Shown: positions 24,662-32,635 of the stretch, piece after piece
Layout: each line of letters opens with the position of its first letter
Numbering within the stretch: the first letter of the stretch is position 1
Source of the DNA: a virus
Length of the DNA: 41,432 nt
Direction: 5' to 3' (one strand)
IMG/VR virus record: IMGVR_UViG_3300009033_000001
Span: 1-41,432 of that record
Notes under the pieces: model-generated
Seen by the model: the letters and a program-made list of their open reading frames with translations, nothing else
Database searches by the model: none
What the model was told of the DNA's origin: nothing
Position numbers and translations under genes: made by a program

Positions 24662-25267
24662 TTATCCCTCAATGTCGTCAAAGACGACCGGTAATTTTGA
24701 TTTTAATTCTTCCAGTAAAGGCCGCATTAAAGCACGCATTTGCGGATGGGCTGTCTTTGCACAGCGCAATGAGAAAATGTGCCGCCATTCGCGTATATTG
24801 GCTTTCCAGACAATTTCAGTTTTCAGAGAATTAGGCAACACTTCTCGCGCTTGCTCGGGTCGCCATCCAGACAGTAAAAGATCATGATACCAAGTCTCTG
24901 CGTCTTCCATTGCTTTGAACCAAGAGCCTTGCTGTTCTGGCGTGCTATCCTCAAACCAGACAGGCTTAATAACTTCCATCAGGCCATCATATCGAACGTA
25001 TCTGGTTGATTCTTGGGCAAAAGAACTAAGGCGATGCCGTACAATTTCATGCGTGACACCCCGGTTGGTAATGAACTTAACTATGATATCACCAAATTCA
25101 ATCATGGCGTGGTGTCCTCTATCACGGAGCATTCCGACAAACTTAGGCGCGGATTCAGGCGTGATTTTGTCTTCAGATTTGTAGCAGGTCCGCCCGGCTT
25201 TTTCGAGCGTTTCAAGTAGGTTTTCAGGTAAGCTTAAAATCTCATAACTTTGTTCAATAATTTTCAT
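24662..25267 (-). CDS. thyX: Flavin-dependent thymidylate synthase ThyX
   Basis: Makes dTMP from dUMP using FAD, methylenetetrahydrofolate and NADPH. The 201-aa sequence has the ThyX signature RHR-x7-S at 77-87 (RHRLSSFAQES), followed by TR. Substrate-binding segments around VWKANIREWRHIFSLRC and AHPQMRALM also fit. It frees the phage from host thymidylate supply. It has a good ribosome-binding site (AAGGAG) and is followed at once by the putative NTP pyrophosphatase gene. Confidence 0.95.
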   Translation of the reverse strand: MKIIEQSYEILSLPENLLETLEKAGRTCYKSEDKITPESAPKFVGMLRDRGHHAMIEFGDIIVKFITNRGVTHEIVRHRLSSFAQESTRYVRYDGLMEVIKPVWFEDSTPEQQGSWFKAMEDAETWYHDLLLSGWRPEQAREVLPNSLKTEIVWKANIREWRHIFSLRCAKTAHPQMRALMRPLLEELKSKLPVVFDDIEG

Positions 25268-25319
25268 TTGTTATTACTCCTTTGATCATTTGGGCGTTAA
25301 ATATAACGCTAAAATTAAA

Positions 25320-26900
25320 TTAAAACTCTGAATCTTCCTCAAAGTCTATTGGTGCAAAAGACAAGTCTTCCTCACTAAACTTGTCAACAGCTATAGTCAG
25401 CAAGTAACCAGACTTTTGAGCCGCTGGTAAATTCAAACTCCATGACCGTACAATTGCCCCGTTACCTGCGTTAAGCCTATCTTGTTTTGCTCCGAGTTTT
25501 TTTAGAAGTTCCCGGTGCTTAGTTGACGACATACTCTTGAACATGGAACTTTGTTCAAGAAACTCAAGCAGTAACGCGCCCTTAAAATGTAAATATTTCT
25601 TTTTTGCATCGTACCAAATTAAACCGTCTTCGATTTGTTTTGGGTTTATTGCTATTTGTCTTGATAAGAACTCCGTAACTTTACCGATCCATAACGAATC
25701 AACGGAGATGTCATCCACTTCGTCAACTTCTTCTATAACAATACCGTCTAACGCTCTGTTTAATATTGCTATCCAAGCGTTATCAGTCAATCTTTTTGGT
25801 ACAAGGTGAAGCTGGCGCAAACAAAGCTCTCTAAACTTATTCTGGTTCATCAACTCCGTTTCGTTGTAAAAGTGCATTTCAACACCGTTAACTGTCCAAA
25901 TATAATATGGCTCGGCGCTTTTTACTTGTGTGAGCTTCTCGTAAGACAAGTTGCTAATGTTGTCTGATGTTATACCATACTTACGATTGCCACATATTTC
26001 TTTGTCACAGTAACCAGAAAGAATGCCGTTTTTACACTGATATGTGTAATCCCTTTTTCTATGCGATTGAACAACAGTTTTGTCTAACTCTTCAACGTTT
26101 AATGGGTTTGTTATGTGTTCATTCAGCAAGTATAGACTTTCTTGAAAATCTTCCCCAAACCTTGCTTTCAAGTACACAGCGCAATTAAACAGGAATATAT
26201 TACGCTCGTTCTCTAACTCGGCACCAGAAAGATAAATAGTCTGTAAACAAGGTGGCGCTTGTGCTAAAGGTAACTCGCTTAAAATTTCAATTAAGTTAGT
26301 TAGTGTTACACGTGAGTTGTAACAAAGATTTATACCTGCCTCTAAATCAAGTTTGTTCCCTTCGTAGTCATAAGCGTATCTTGCTGTTTTACTGACGTTG
26401 AAGTAAGGTATATTTATAAAGTTTCCGGTTGACGTACCGACAACTCTTGATTGCTTTGGAAATATTTCGGTGTCTTTAGGTAATGCTAAAAGTTGTCTTA
26501 TAGTGTTTAGGTAAGGTAAAACTTTATTTGCTGCGGTATCTTCAGAAAAGAACAAGTAAAGATGTAACCCGCCGCTTTTTGATCTAAAACCAACTAAAGG
26601 CAGACCTGCCCTTTTTAATAAATTTAAATACAGCGTTGGATTTAAAGGGTAAACATCGACATCTATTGCAGCAAAGCGTATATTACCTGACGAGTTTACA
26701 GGAATTATACCTATTGACTGCTTACCGTGAAGATGTTGTAAGTAAAGATCTTGTGTTACTTCGCTGTGTTCTGTCCAAGACTTACCTTTTGCTTTCTCGC
26801 CTTCTTTCGGGTTCTTCTCCGGTATATGTACGCCGTAGTGCTCTTTATTACCGCTGAAAAGCTCTGCGAACTTTTCAAGGTACTGCATGACAAATTGCAT
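25320..26900 (-). CDS. Archaeo-eukaryotic-type primase (AEP)
   Basis: Primase of the AEP superfamily (526 aa). The catalytic acidic pair is D80-x-D82 in AAIDVDVYP. The second motif is SKSGGLHLYLFF (107-118) with H113. Then come EIFPKQSRVVG (145-155) and GNFINIPYFN. The middle region resembles PriCT-type modules: PPCLQ (C218), RNIFLFN, and a Cys cluster C289, C298 and C303 ending RKYG. It replaces a DnaG-type primase. The start has a poor ribosome-binding site, and a second ATG lies 12 bases downstream. Confidence 0.85.
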   Translation of the reverse strand: MQFVMQYLEKFAELFSGNKEHYGVHIPEKNPKEGEKAKGKSWTEHSEVTQDLYLQHLHGKQSIGIIPVNSSGNIRFAAIDVDVYPLNPTLYLNLLKRAGLPLVGFRSKSGGLHLYLFFSEDTAANKVLPYLNTIRQLLALPKDTEIFPKQSRVVGTSTGNFINIPYFNVSKTARYAYDYEGNKLDLEAGINLCYNSRVTLTNLIEILSELPLAQAPPCLQTIYLSGAELENERNIFLFNCAVYLKARFGEDFQESLYLLNEHITNPLNVEELDKTVVQSHRKRDYTYQCKNGILSGYCDKEICGNRKYGITSDNISNLSYEKLTQVKSAEPYYIWTVNGVEMHFYNETELMNQNKFRELCLRQLHLVPKRLTDNAWIAILNRALDGIVIEEVDEVDDISVDSLWIGKVTEFLSRQIAINPKQIEDGLIWYDAKKKYLHFKGALLLEFLEQSSMFKSMSSTKHRELLKKLGAKQDRLNAGNGAIVRSWSLNLPAAQKSGYLLTIAVDKFSEEDLSFAPIDFEEDSEF

Positions 26901-26918
26901 ATTACCCGCGCCTATGAA

Positions 26919-27566
26919 TTAGTTTTTAGAGAAAGTAAAGTAGTAATCGTCCCAAAGATCCATAGTGCGTATTCCTTCAAACAGCGCACATACTTTTTTG
27001 TCCAGTTCTTTTAAAAGGTGTTCTTTTCCAGGCGACGTATAGTCTATTTCGTACACAGACGCTATTTTTATGTAGCTGTCGTCTTCCCACTCAACAACAA
27101 CGTATTTGAAATACTTTTTTCCGTTAAGAGCCAAGTAAAACTTATGCTGACTTTTGTTTAAGTACTTGTCTTCGCCCTTATACAGCGGCGTTGTTTTTAA
27201 GTCAATTGTTGTATAAGGTTTCTCAACATCTGAGCGTCCATAAAAACAAACATCCTGGTCATCTATTCTTCTTACCGCTTTTAAGACTTGTTGAAACTTA
27301 CCACCGTGACATATGCTGACGACCTTCTTGAAATTGTCACTTCCGTTACGTAACGCTTGTTCTTTGGTACTGTACGGGTTGCACACAGACTGGACGCAAC
27401 TTTCAAAGTCGTTTCCTGCTTGTACCCATTTTGGGTAATCCACAGGCTCCCGTTTTATTTGCGATATAAAGCTTGCCTCGGCTCTTGATTTCCAAGTTGC
27501 CGGTGCGTTTTTATAAAAGTCAAATGAGTCCAGTAAAGAAGGTGTCACTAATAATTGATTGAACAT
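26919..27566 (-). CDS. PD-(D/E)XK nuclease, RecB/Cas4-like
   Basis: A 215-aa protein with the order expected for RecB-type exonucleases: VTPSLLDSF near the N-terminus, GRSDVE with D113, IDLKTT with D122 and K124, and SQHKFY with Q140. A role in end-processing or recombination during replication is likely. It starts inside the previous nuclease gene (47-base overlap), with AGGAG six bases before its ATG. Confidence 0.8.
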   Translation of the reverse strand: MFNQLLVTPSLLDSFDFYKNAPATWKSRAEASFISQIKREPVDYPKWVQAGNDFESCVQSVCNPYSTKEQALRNGSDNFKKVVSICHGGKFQQVLKAVRRIDDQDVCFYGRSDVEKPYTTIDLKTTPLYKGEDKYLNKSQHKFYLALNGKKYFKYVVVEWEDDSYIKIASVYEIDYTSPGKEHLLKELDKKVCALFEGIRTMDLWDDYYFTFSKN

Positions 27567-27939
27567 TGTTGTCTCCTATAAAGGCGATATTATTTTTGTA
27601 AACTACTGAAAGAACATAGTTTTGTTTTTGTTTCAATGCAGAGCAAGCAAAACCAATTTGCCCAAACTGCCATACTAAATCATCTTCAAGCAGTTTTAGG
27701 CTTTTTTTCTTGAGCCTTTTAACTTCGATTAAACAGTAAGCTTGCTCTTTGACAATAAGAATGTCAGGAAAACCTATTTGATTAGTCGTATCGATACGGT
27801 TAAACGACCACCCAGCTTTATTGGTTTTCTTTTTTATAAAATTGTAGCTGTCTTCTTCAAGGTCAAACCAAGTGCTCACTTTCATTGACCGACAAGTGAG
27901 CACTTGGTTGAAAAAGTTATAGGTTTTTTTGAAAGGCAT
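27520..27939 (-). CDS. VRR-NUC-type PD-(D/E)XK nuclease
   Basis: Small structure-specific nuclease (139 aa) of the VRR-NUC/Holliday-junction-resolvase type. Motif residues are D59 in GFPDIL, E72 and K74 in CLIEVKRLK, and Q91 in WQFGQIG. It probably resolves branched DNA before packaging. The start is uncertain. The ATG at 27939 overlaps the previous stop (TGATG) but has no clear ribosome-binding site. A second ATG at 27885 lies in the loop of a perfect 16-bp inverted repeat (27866-27909). Confidence 0.82.
   Translation of the reverse strand: MPFKKTYNFFNQVLTCRSMKVSTWFDLEEDSYNFIKKKTNKAGWSFNRIDTTNQIGFPDILIVKEQAYCLIEVKRLKKKSLKLLEDDLVWQFGQIGFACSALKQKQNYVLSVVYKNNIAFIGDNNVQSIISDTFFTGLI
27866..27909. 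repeat. Perfect 16-bp inverted repeat inside the VRR-NUC gene
   Basis: The arm AACCAAGTGCTCACTT (27866-27881) and its exact complement (27894-27909) flank a 12-base loop. On the coding strand the loop contains ATG 27885, an in-frame start candidate. Such a stem in mRNA could control initiation. Confidence 0.85.
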
Positions 27940-28706
27940 CAATACTTTACGTCAGATGTGTCCTGTTCTTTTGCCGATGATGATGTTTCTTCAAGCTGGG
28001 CGTAATCAACTTGTTTGTTCGGGATAGCTTTTCGTTCAGCCATTACACTTTCAAGAAGATCTGGTGTAACGAACTCTTTAAATGTAAACTTCGGTCCAAA
28101 CCAGGAGTGTTCCCCTTTGGTCATCTCAACCGTGTCAAGCTCCCAAACCATCATATGCGGCGCTGCTTTCTGACTTGTTCCGGGAATATATGTTGTCATT
28201 AGCATTCGATTTAACCGCCGGGCTTCTTTAAGAAACGTTGAAGCTAAAGCAATAATGCAAATCTCATCAGACAAGTAGTCCGGCAGCATAACATAGTACA
28301 TGTACGTGTCAAAAAGCTGGTTTTTTGAATCCTTGTCAATAAGATCCATCGAACCTTTATCGTTAAGAATGTTAACGTACTGCGGGTTGTTTTCAACTTC
28401 CTCCGGTGCGTGTGCTGCTACATAGCCACCGCGATTTGGCTTCCACTCGATGAAAAGCCGTTCAAATTTTCCAATTACAACGCGCAATGGTCTTGTGTAC
28501 AGTGTTCCGTTAATGCTGTTGCAGATGTCCCCTTCGTCTGCTTCGGCGATGTACTCCGCTTTGCTTTTCTTAAGCTGCGGCGATAACGATTGCAAAATAC
28601 GGATAAAAGGAATCGCCATCGTGTTCATGTTAATTCCTTCGTAACCTTCAACGTCATTCGCGAACTGTTTAAGGTGGTCATAGGACGGTGTTTCTTTTTT
28701 AGCCAT
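27939..28706 (-). CDS. Conserved phage protein, candidate ssDNA-binding protein
   Basis: A 255-aa protein. The pattern PFIRILQSLSPQLKKSKAEY, EADEGDICNSINGTLYTRPL and EWKPNRGGYVAAH is one I know from many phage replication modules. Its members are usually left unnamed or called ssDNA-binding. The last 30 residues are acidic and disordered-looking, as in SSB tails, though without a classical tip. No other SSB is visible in the genome. The ribosome-binding site is AAGGAGAT. Confidence 0.6.
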   Translation of the reverse strand: MAKKETPSYDHLKQFANDVEGYEGINMNTMAIPFIRILQSLSPQLKKSKAEYIAEADEGDICNSINGTLYTRPLRVVIGKFERLFIEWKPNRGGYVAAHAPEEVENNPQYVNILNDKGSMDLIDKDSKNQLFDTYMYYVMLPDYLSDEICIIALASTFLKEARRLNRMLMTTYIPGTSQKAAPHMMVWELDTVEMTKGEHSWFGPKFTFKEFVTPDLLESVMAERKAIPNKQVDYAQLEETSSSAKEQDTSDVKY

Positions 28707-28717
28707 GTCTATCTCCT

Positions 28718-29278
28718 TTATTTTATCTTGGTTTTAAAGTATGTGAAGATGTTCACCATATCTTTGTCTATTTCAGCAACGGTCATTTTTGCAACAGAAC
28801 CTTTTTTCAAGCCGCAAAGCTCTTTAAAGTACGCCCCAAGCGTTTTGTGATGCACGGACTCTTTGACCTCCGGCACAAGGCCGTAGTTTTCTTCAAAGTC
28901 TCGCATGATCCTGTGCAAAATGTTCTGCGGGATCTTTCCAAGCTCAAGCGTAGTTTTTATCAAGGCGTCATCACCACGGGACTCTAAAAACTTGGTCAGT
29001 TTACCCTGGTCTTTTATTGACGCATTTAGCTCTTCACTGTAGCTGACTTCTTCCCCATTGTCCAGCTTAAAAGAAGTCATCCCAACAGACGTCATAGCGT
29101 CAGGAATAAGCTCCATTGAAACTTTGTTAAATTGTTTCTTTAACTCTTTTGCTTCTTTCTCAGCTTCTTTGTACGCTTTTTCTTTTTCTTTGTACAATTC
29201 AGCCAAACCACGAAGTTTTGTTAAAGAGTCCTCTTGCGGTAGGTCTTCGTTGTTCAGTAAGTGGTCGTAGTTTTCCAT
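28718..29278 (-). CDS. Conserved phage replication-module protein with coiled coil (186 aa)
   Basis: The N-terminal half is a strongly charged coiled coil (ELYKEKEKAYKEAEKEAKEL, about residues 28-52). The C-terminal half (LELGKIPQNILHRIMRDFEE, then VHHKTLGAYFKELCG) is a pattern seen in phages next to the gene described at 27939-28706. The exact role is unknown. A partner or loader for the DNA-binding protein is a reasonable guess from the constant pairing. Confidence 0.65.
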   Translation of the reverse strand: MENYDHLLNNEDLPQEDSLTKLRGLAELYKEKEKAYKEAEKEAKELKKQFNKVSMELIPDAMTSVGMTSFKLDNGEEVSYSEELNASIKDQGKLTKFLESRGDDALIKTTLELGKIPQNILHRIMRDFEENYGLVPEVKESVHHKTLGAYFKELCGLKKGSVAKMTVAEIDKDMVNIFTYFKTKIK

Positions 29279-29298
29279 TACCTTATCCTTTGTTTGGG

Positions 29299-30921
29299 TT
29301 AATTAATCTTAAAAAGTTCTTCCGGGCTTTTGCTTATAAAGATGTCGTTAATCTTTTGCTCTCCTTTAAGTGTTTTATAGACGTCTTGTTCTATCTTGCA
29401 GTTGTATAAAAGATCTTTAATTATTGGTGATTCCACCGTACCTATTCTATAATTCCGGTCTTCTGCTTGTATGCGAAGCTCTGTACGGTAGTTACGAGAA
29501 TACCAGTACTGCGCGCTTGCGTTTTGAAAGTTGTAGCCAAACGCGCCAACTTGTATTTGCGATACAAGATGCTGTACTCTTCCGGATTTAAAGTCTTCGA
29601 CAACTTGTACTCTGTCGTCATCCTTAACACTACCGTTTAACTTGCCGACGGAAAACTGTTTACTTAGTGTTTCTACAAGGAGGTCAACTTCAGGCGTGTA
29701 AACCGCCCAAATTATACTTTGTTGCGTCCCTATTTCTTCAATCTCTCTTTTAAGAAAATCAAGTTTTGCGTTTTTACCGTCTATCTTTACAAAGTCGAAC
29801 TCACCCTCTATATCTGTGTTATACGAAAAGTGTCCTCCACAAATTTGAAGTACACGCATTGACAAAAGAGCTTTCATTTCTATAGTTAGCAGTTTATCAC
29901 CGTAAAGCGCCACAGAGTTTTTTATCAAACTCTTAATTAGTTTCTTTTGTTGCGAGCTAAGTTCAAATATTTTAGTTTCATAAACCTTCGGCGGGAGTTC
30001 AAGACAGTCTTTTTTGCTGACGCTGAAGGTAATAGGTGCAATTTTTTCCAGCAACTGGGGAATGTTCTTATACTTGCTGAATTGTTCAGAATTTTTAATG
30101 TGATAAAATGTCCCAGTACCTATGCCAAATTTGTCTTTAATTACTTCAATTGTGTACTCGTCCAAAGGCCCGTTTTTCTCGTTAAGGGCAATGTTAGCTT
30201 TTACTTTGTTGAAAATATCTTCAGTTAAATCGTTTTCAATTCGCGTTAGCCTGTTTTTTATACGTAACATACGTTGAAAAGTATAAGTGTGCCGTTTTTT
30301 GAATGCAATATAGGAGCAACCCATATAATTAGGCTTAAGAAAATCATAAACGCTCCAAGTATTTACAGGACCCTTTGCCGCAGGTGTGCCGGTGATTGTT
30401 ATTCTAAAAGAATCAGGGTACTGCGCTCTTAGCTTTTTTATATTCTTTACTGTTTTAATATCAGGTGTTTTAATGATCGATGCTTCGTCAATGATTAAAC
30501 CAACACCGAGTTTTGCGCCATTAAGAAACATTTTAGCCAACTGTAGACCTTGTTCTTTGGCAAATGCCTCAACGTTCATTGAGAAAACAAACAAACCGTC
30601 GATTTGTTTTCGTGAAAACATAAACGTGTCTATATTTCTCAAATTGCCAAGTGTTTTACTCGAAGAGTACACAAGCGTCTTATACAGTTCTGTTGAACAA
30701 TGGGAAGGATACTGTTCGTTTAGCCACTGTGCGTGTACACCGGACGGAGCAACAATGAGAACTGTGTCAAGTAAGCCATTGTCATGTTTATAATCAAAGA
30801 TGTCGATGGCTATTTTAGACTTACCAACGCCCATATCGGAATTAAGCGCAACAATTTGATTATCCTTAAACCTGTTAAAGGCCTCTTCCTGGTGCGGCAG
30901 CGATTTTGTTTTTATTTTCAC
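29299..30921 (-). CDS. SF2 helicase, SNF2-like
   Basis: A 540-aa DEAD/DEAH-type ATPase. Motif I is NSDMGVGKS (28-35), motif II IDEAS (144-148) and motif III TGTPAAKG (177-184). The C-terminal RecA-like half carries SIIWAVYTPEVD, a motif V-like segment QVGAFGYNFQNAS and motif VI QAEDRNYRIGT. Phage SNF2-like proteins act in replication or recombination. The start is GTG 30921 with AAAGG seven bases upstream. Confidence 0.9.
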   Translation of the reverse strand: MKIKTKSLPHQEEAFNRFKDNQIVALNSDMGVGKSKIAIDIFDYKHDNGLLDTVLIVAPSGVHAQWLNEQYPSHCSTELYKTLVYSSSKTLGNLRNIDTFMFSRKQIDGLFVFSMNVEAFAKEQGLQLAKMFLNGAKLGVGLIIDEASIIKTPDIKTVKNIKKLRAQYPDSFRITITGTPAAKGPVNTWSVYDFLKPNYMGCSYIAFKKRHTYTFQRMLRIKNRLTRIENDLTEDIFNKVKANIALNEKNGPLDEYTIEVIKDKFGIGTGTFYHIKNSEQFSKYKNIPQLLEKIAPITFSVSKKDCLELPPKVYETKIFELSSQQKKLIKSLIKNSVALYGDKLLTIEMKALLSMRVLQICGGHFSYNTDIEGEFDFVKIDGKNAKLDFLKREIEEIGTQQSIIWAVYTPEVDLLVETLSKQFSVGKLNGSVKDDDRVQVVEDFKSGRVQHLVSQIQVGAFGYNFQNASAQYWYSRNYRTELRIQAEDRNYRIGTVESPIIKDLLYNCKIEQDVYKTLKGEQKINDIFISKSPEELFKIN

Positions 30922-30951
30922 TTATTAACCTTTATAATATGTGGTTTATGA

Positions 30952-31290
30952 TTAGTGGCGCAGATCTTCGCCACAACAGCAACACGTTTTATCCCCATTG
31001 TCCGCTTGCCAATTATGACTCATTTCAACACTGCGAGCGTCCGGTCTATTAACTTTATTAGACGCTCCCACAATTCCAGGTGCTGGCGGTAAAGGCGCCC
31101 AATGTGTTGGTGGACTTCCACTATCGGTAATCCTATCATTAGCGTGATTTACCCAACCATCTCTGTAGCCTTCTATCCAACAGCCCACCATAATTCTATG
31201 TGGTGTGGTAGTGTAACCGCTATCGCCTAATAACAGAATATAAGTGCCGTTTTTAGGCGCCGTTTTTATATCTTGCCAGTTTATTTCCAT
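30952..31290 (-). CDS. DUF551-like protein with C-terminal cysteine motif
   Basis: The N-terminal pattern (WQDIKTAPKNGTYILLLGDS and PTHWAPLPPAP) is that of the small DUF551-type proteins common in phages and prophages, of unknown function. The end adds CCCCGEDL, a possible metal-binding tail. I chose ATG 31290 with GGA seven bases upstream, which gives the usual MxxxW start. ATG 31302 and 31353 are also open, but they lack a ribosome-binding site. Confidence 0.65.
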   Translation of the reverse strand: MEINWQDIKTAPKNGTYILLLGDSGYTTTPHRIMVGCWIEGYRDGWVNHANDRITDSGSPPTHWAPLPPAPGIVGASNKVNRPDARSVEMSHNWQADNGDKTCCCCGEDLRH

Positions 31291-31472
31291 AATTTCATCC
31301 ATGTTAAGCTGATGACTTGTAATCAGCGGCAAGCGAAGCGCTGACCGGTGCATTTGTTTATTAATAAAAATGCGTTGTTAGGATGCGCACCCCCCAACTA
31401 AATGTTAACGGGGAAACGTTGTCACCGAACATGATACCACCCCCTTTCAGCATTTTTGTTAATGACGGGGGA
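31291..31472. other. Short non-coding gap
   Basis: No convincing gene. Frames that cross it on both strands lack ribosome-binding sites and overlap the gene at 31473-31739. Confidence 0.4.
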
Positions 31473-31739
31473 TCAGCGGCAGCCGACCCGACCGCAACCT
31501 TCACAAGGGTGTGTGATATGGTTACAGCATCCAGGATGACTACATGGTTCCCCAGGTTTAAGGCTGTCCACGTGCATTCGAGTATTGGACGGCTGGTTGA
31601 GGATTTCAAGGGCCAGGCTTAACCCATCGTAATATCCGTTTGCATAATGCGTTGCGTCTCGACTCTTTCGGCCCTTCGCAATTTTATACCGGGCCTTCCA
31701 ATCATTTCGACTCTTTTTTAAGAATTCAATTTTATCCAT
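31473..31739 (-). CDS. Small protein with Cys/His-rich C-terminus (88 aa)
   Basis: Function unknown. The N-terminal half is helical and basic (EFLKKSRNDWKARYKIAKGR). The last 22 residues contain six Cys and two or three His (CSHPGCCNHI and CEGCGRVGCR), suggesting a zinc-binding knuckle. I chose ATG 31739 with AGAGGA in front. A TTG at 31751 is also open. Confidence 0.6.
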   Translation of the reverse strand: MDKIEFLKKSRNDWKARYKIAKGRKSRDATHYANGYYDGLSLALEILNQPSNTRMHVDSLKPGEPCSHPGCCNHITHPCEGCGRVGCR

Positions 31740-31840
31740 AAGTCCTCTCAATAAGTAGTTATACAGATCTGTACATCACGACATTTGTTGTGATATCCAG
31801 GTAGTACACTGCAAGGTTTAGTGACATTCACATTATTTTT

Positions 31841-32026
31841 CTATTTAAAAATTGCATAGATAATCCATGCAACCATTGATATAAAAGATGCCGGTGCTAA
31901 TAGCATAAGGTTGCCAATGCCTGAAAAGTACCCAGGACCGTCGTCGTGAATAAAAAGAGCATAGATAAAACAGAATACTGTAATGACTGTCGGGATTGCC
32001 CAAGTGGGTATTGACAATATTAACAT
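31841..32026 (-). CDS. Small two-helix membrane protein (61 aa)
   Basis: Two hydrophobic segments lie at about residues 2-24 (LILSIPTWAIPTVITVFCFI) and about 39-60 (NLMLLAPASFISMVAWIIYA), joined by a short polar loop. The ribosome-binding site is near perfect (AGGAGG, 5 bases from the ATG). Its place among early accessory genes, not lysis genes, suggests a membrane-acting host-modification or superinfection-exclusion peptide, but this is inference. Confidence 0.7.
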   Translation of the reverse strand: MLILSIPTWAIPTVITVFCFIYALFIHDDGPGYFSGIGNLMLLAPASFISMVAWIIYAIFK

Positions 32027-32086
32027 AGTTTCCTCCTGATAAAAGAAAGAGAGCGCGCCAATCTGAACATCACTTATCCTATGCCT

Positions 32087-32152
32087 CTAACGTCTCGCTA
32101 ACGACATAAGCTGCTTTAAATCGTTTTCAGTTAAATTTATGTCTATTAACAT
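32087..32152 (-). CDS. Candidate 21-residue peptide gene
   Basis: ATG 32152 shares its first base with the TGA of the preceding gene (TGATG), and GGAGG lies 8 bases upstream inside that gene. The product is MLIDINLTENDLKQLMSLAR plus a final Arg, an amphipathic helix. The coupling and ribosome-binding site are as good as for the larger genes nearby. It could also be the remnant of a longer gene. Confidence 0.4.
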   Translation of the reverse strand: MLIDINLTENDLKQLMSLARR

Positions 32153-32400
32153 CACTTAGCCTCCAACCGTTTGACACGCTCTTCTAAAGATTCAATGTCT
32201 TTTTTAAACGTGTTGATTATCAGGGTATCTTTAGTAAAAGGATACTCGTTCAATTCTTCCCTAAGTACCATCCATTTACCTTTTATCTTTTCCGCGCGCA
32301 GTTTGCGGTACTTGTTACCTCTTGTTATCAACATATAAATATGATTAGGTAATCGATTAGTTAAACGGGCGAACTCTTTTACAGGTATAAATTTTTTCAT
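32152..32400 (-). CDS. Small HTH-like DNA-binding protein (82 aa)
   Basis: The N-terminal part (FIPVKEFARLTNRLPNHIYM, then GKWMVLREELNEYPF) has the layout of an excisionase/MerR-type winged helix: helix, turn, helix and a wing. The last 25 residues form a coiled coil (FKKDIESLEERVKRLEAK), probably for dimerisation. It is the best candidate transcription regulator in the window. The start has no strong ribosome-binding site. The stop overlaps a 21-residue frame. Confidence 0.6.
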   Translation of the reverse strand: MKKFIPVKEFARLTNRLPNHIYMLITRGNKYRKLRAEKIKGKWMVLREELNEYPFTKDTLIINTFKKDIESLEERVKRLEAK

Positions 32401-32418
32401 TGTTTACATTTCCGGTGT

Positions 32419-32628
32419 TTAGTCCTGTTTAACGGCTTGCTCTATAACCTCCATACCCGCTTTTAACGCTTTGATTTTTAAATCTTTCTCATCCAAGACA
32501 AGTCTTACAAGCGCGGCTGGTGGCGTACCAAGGGGACCATGTTTTTCTATAGCGGACTCAGATAAGTCTAATTCATTAATTACATCTTCAAGCATATTTT
32601 CTAATTCTTCTTTACTCCAACAACTCAT
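32419..32628 (-). CDS. Small unknown helical protein (69 aa)
   Basis: Not recognised by name. It is an acidic, helical protein with PPAALVRLVLDEKDLKIKAL in the middle. GGAGAG lies 10 bases before the ATG, inside the end of the upstream HNH frame once that frame is restored. Early accessory gene of unknown role. Confidence 0.6.
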   Translation of the reverse strand: MSCWSKEELENMLEDVINELDLSESAIEKHGPLGTPPAALVRLVLDEKDLKIKALKAGMEVIEQAVKQD

Positions 32629-32635
32629 GATATTA

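Noticed and set aside
31361-31622. Opposing frames at 31361-31609 and 31383-31622
   Set aside because: They overlap each other and the better supported 31473-31739 gene, and neither has a ribosome-binding site.
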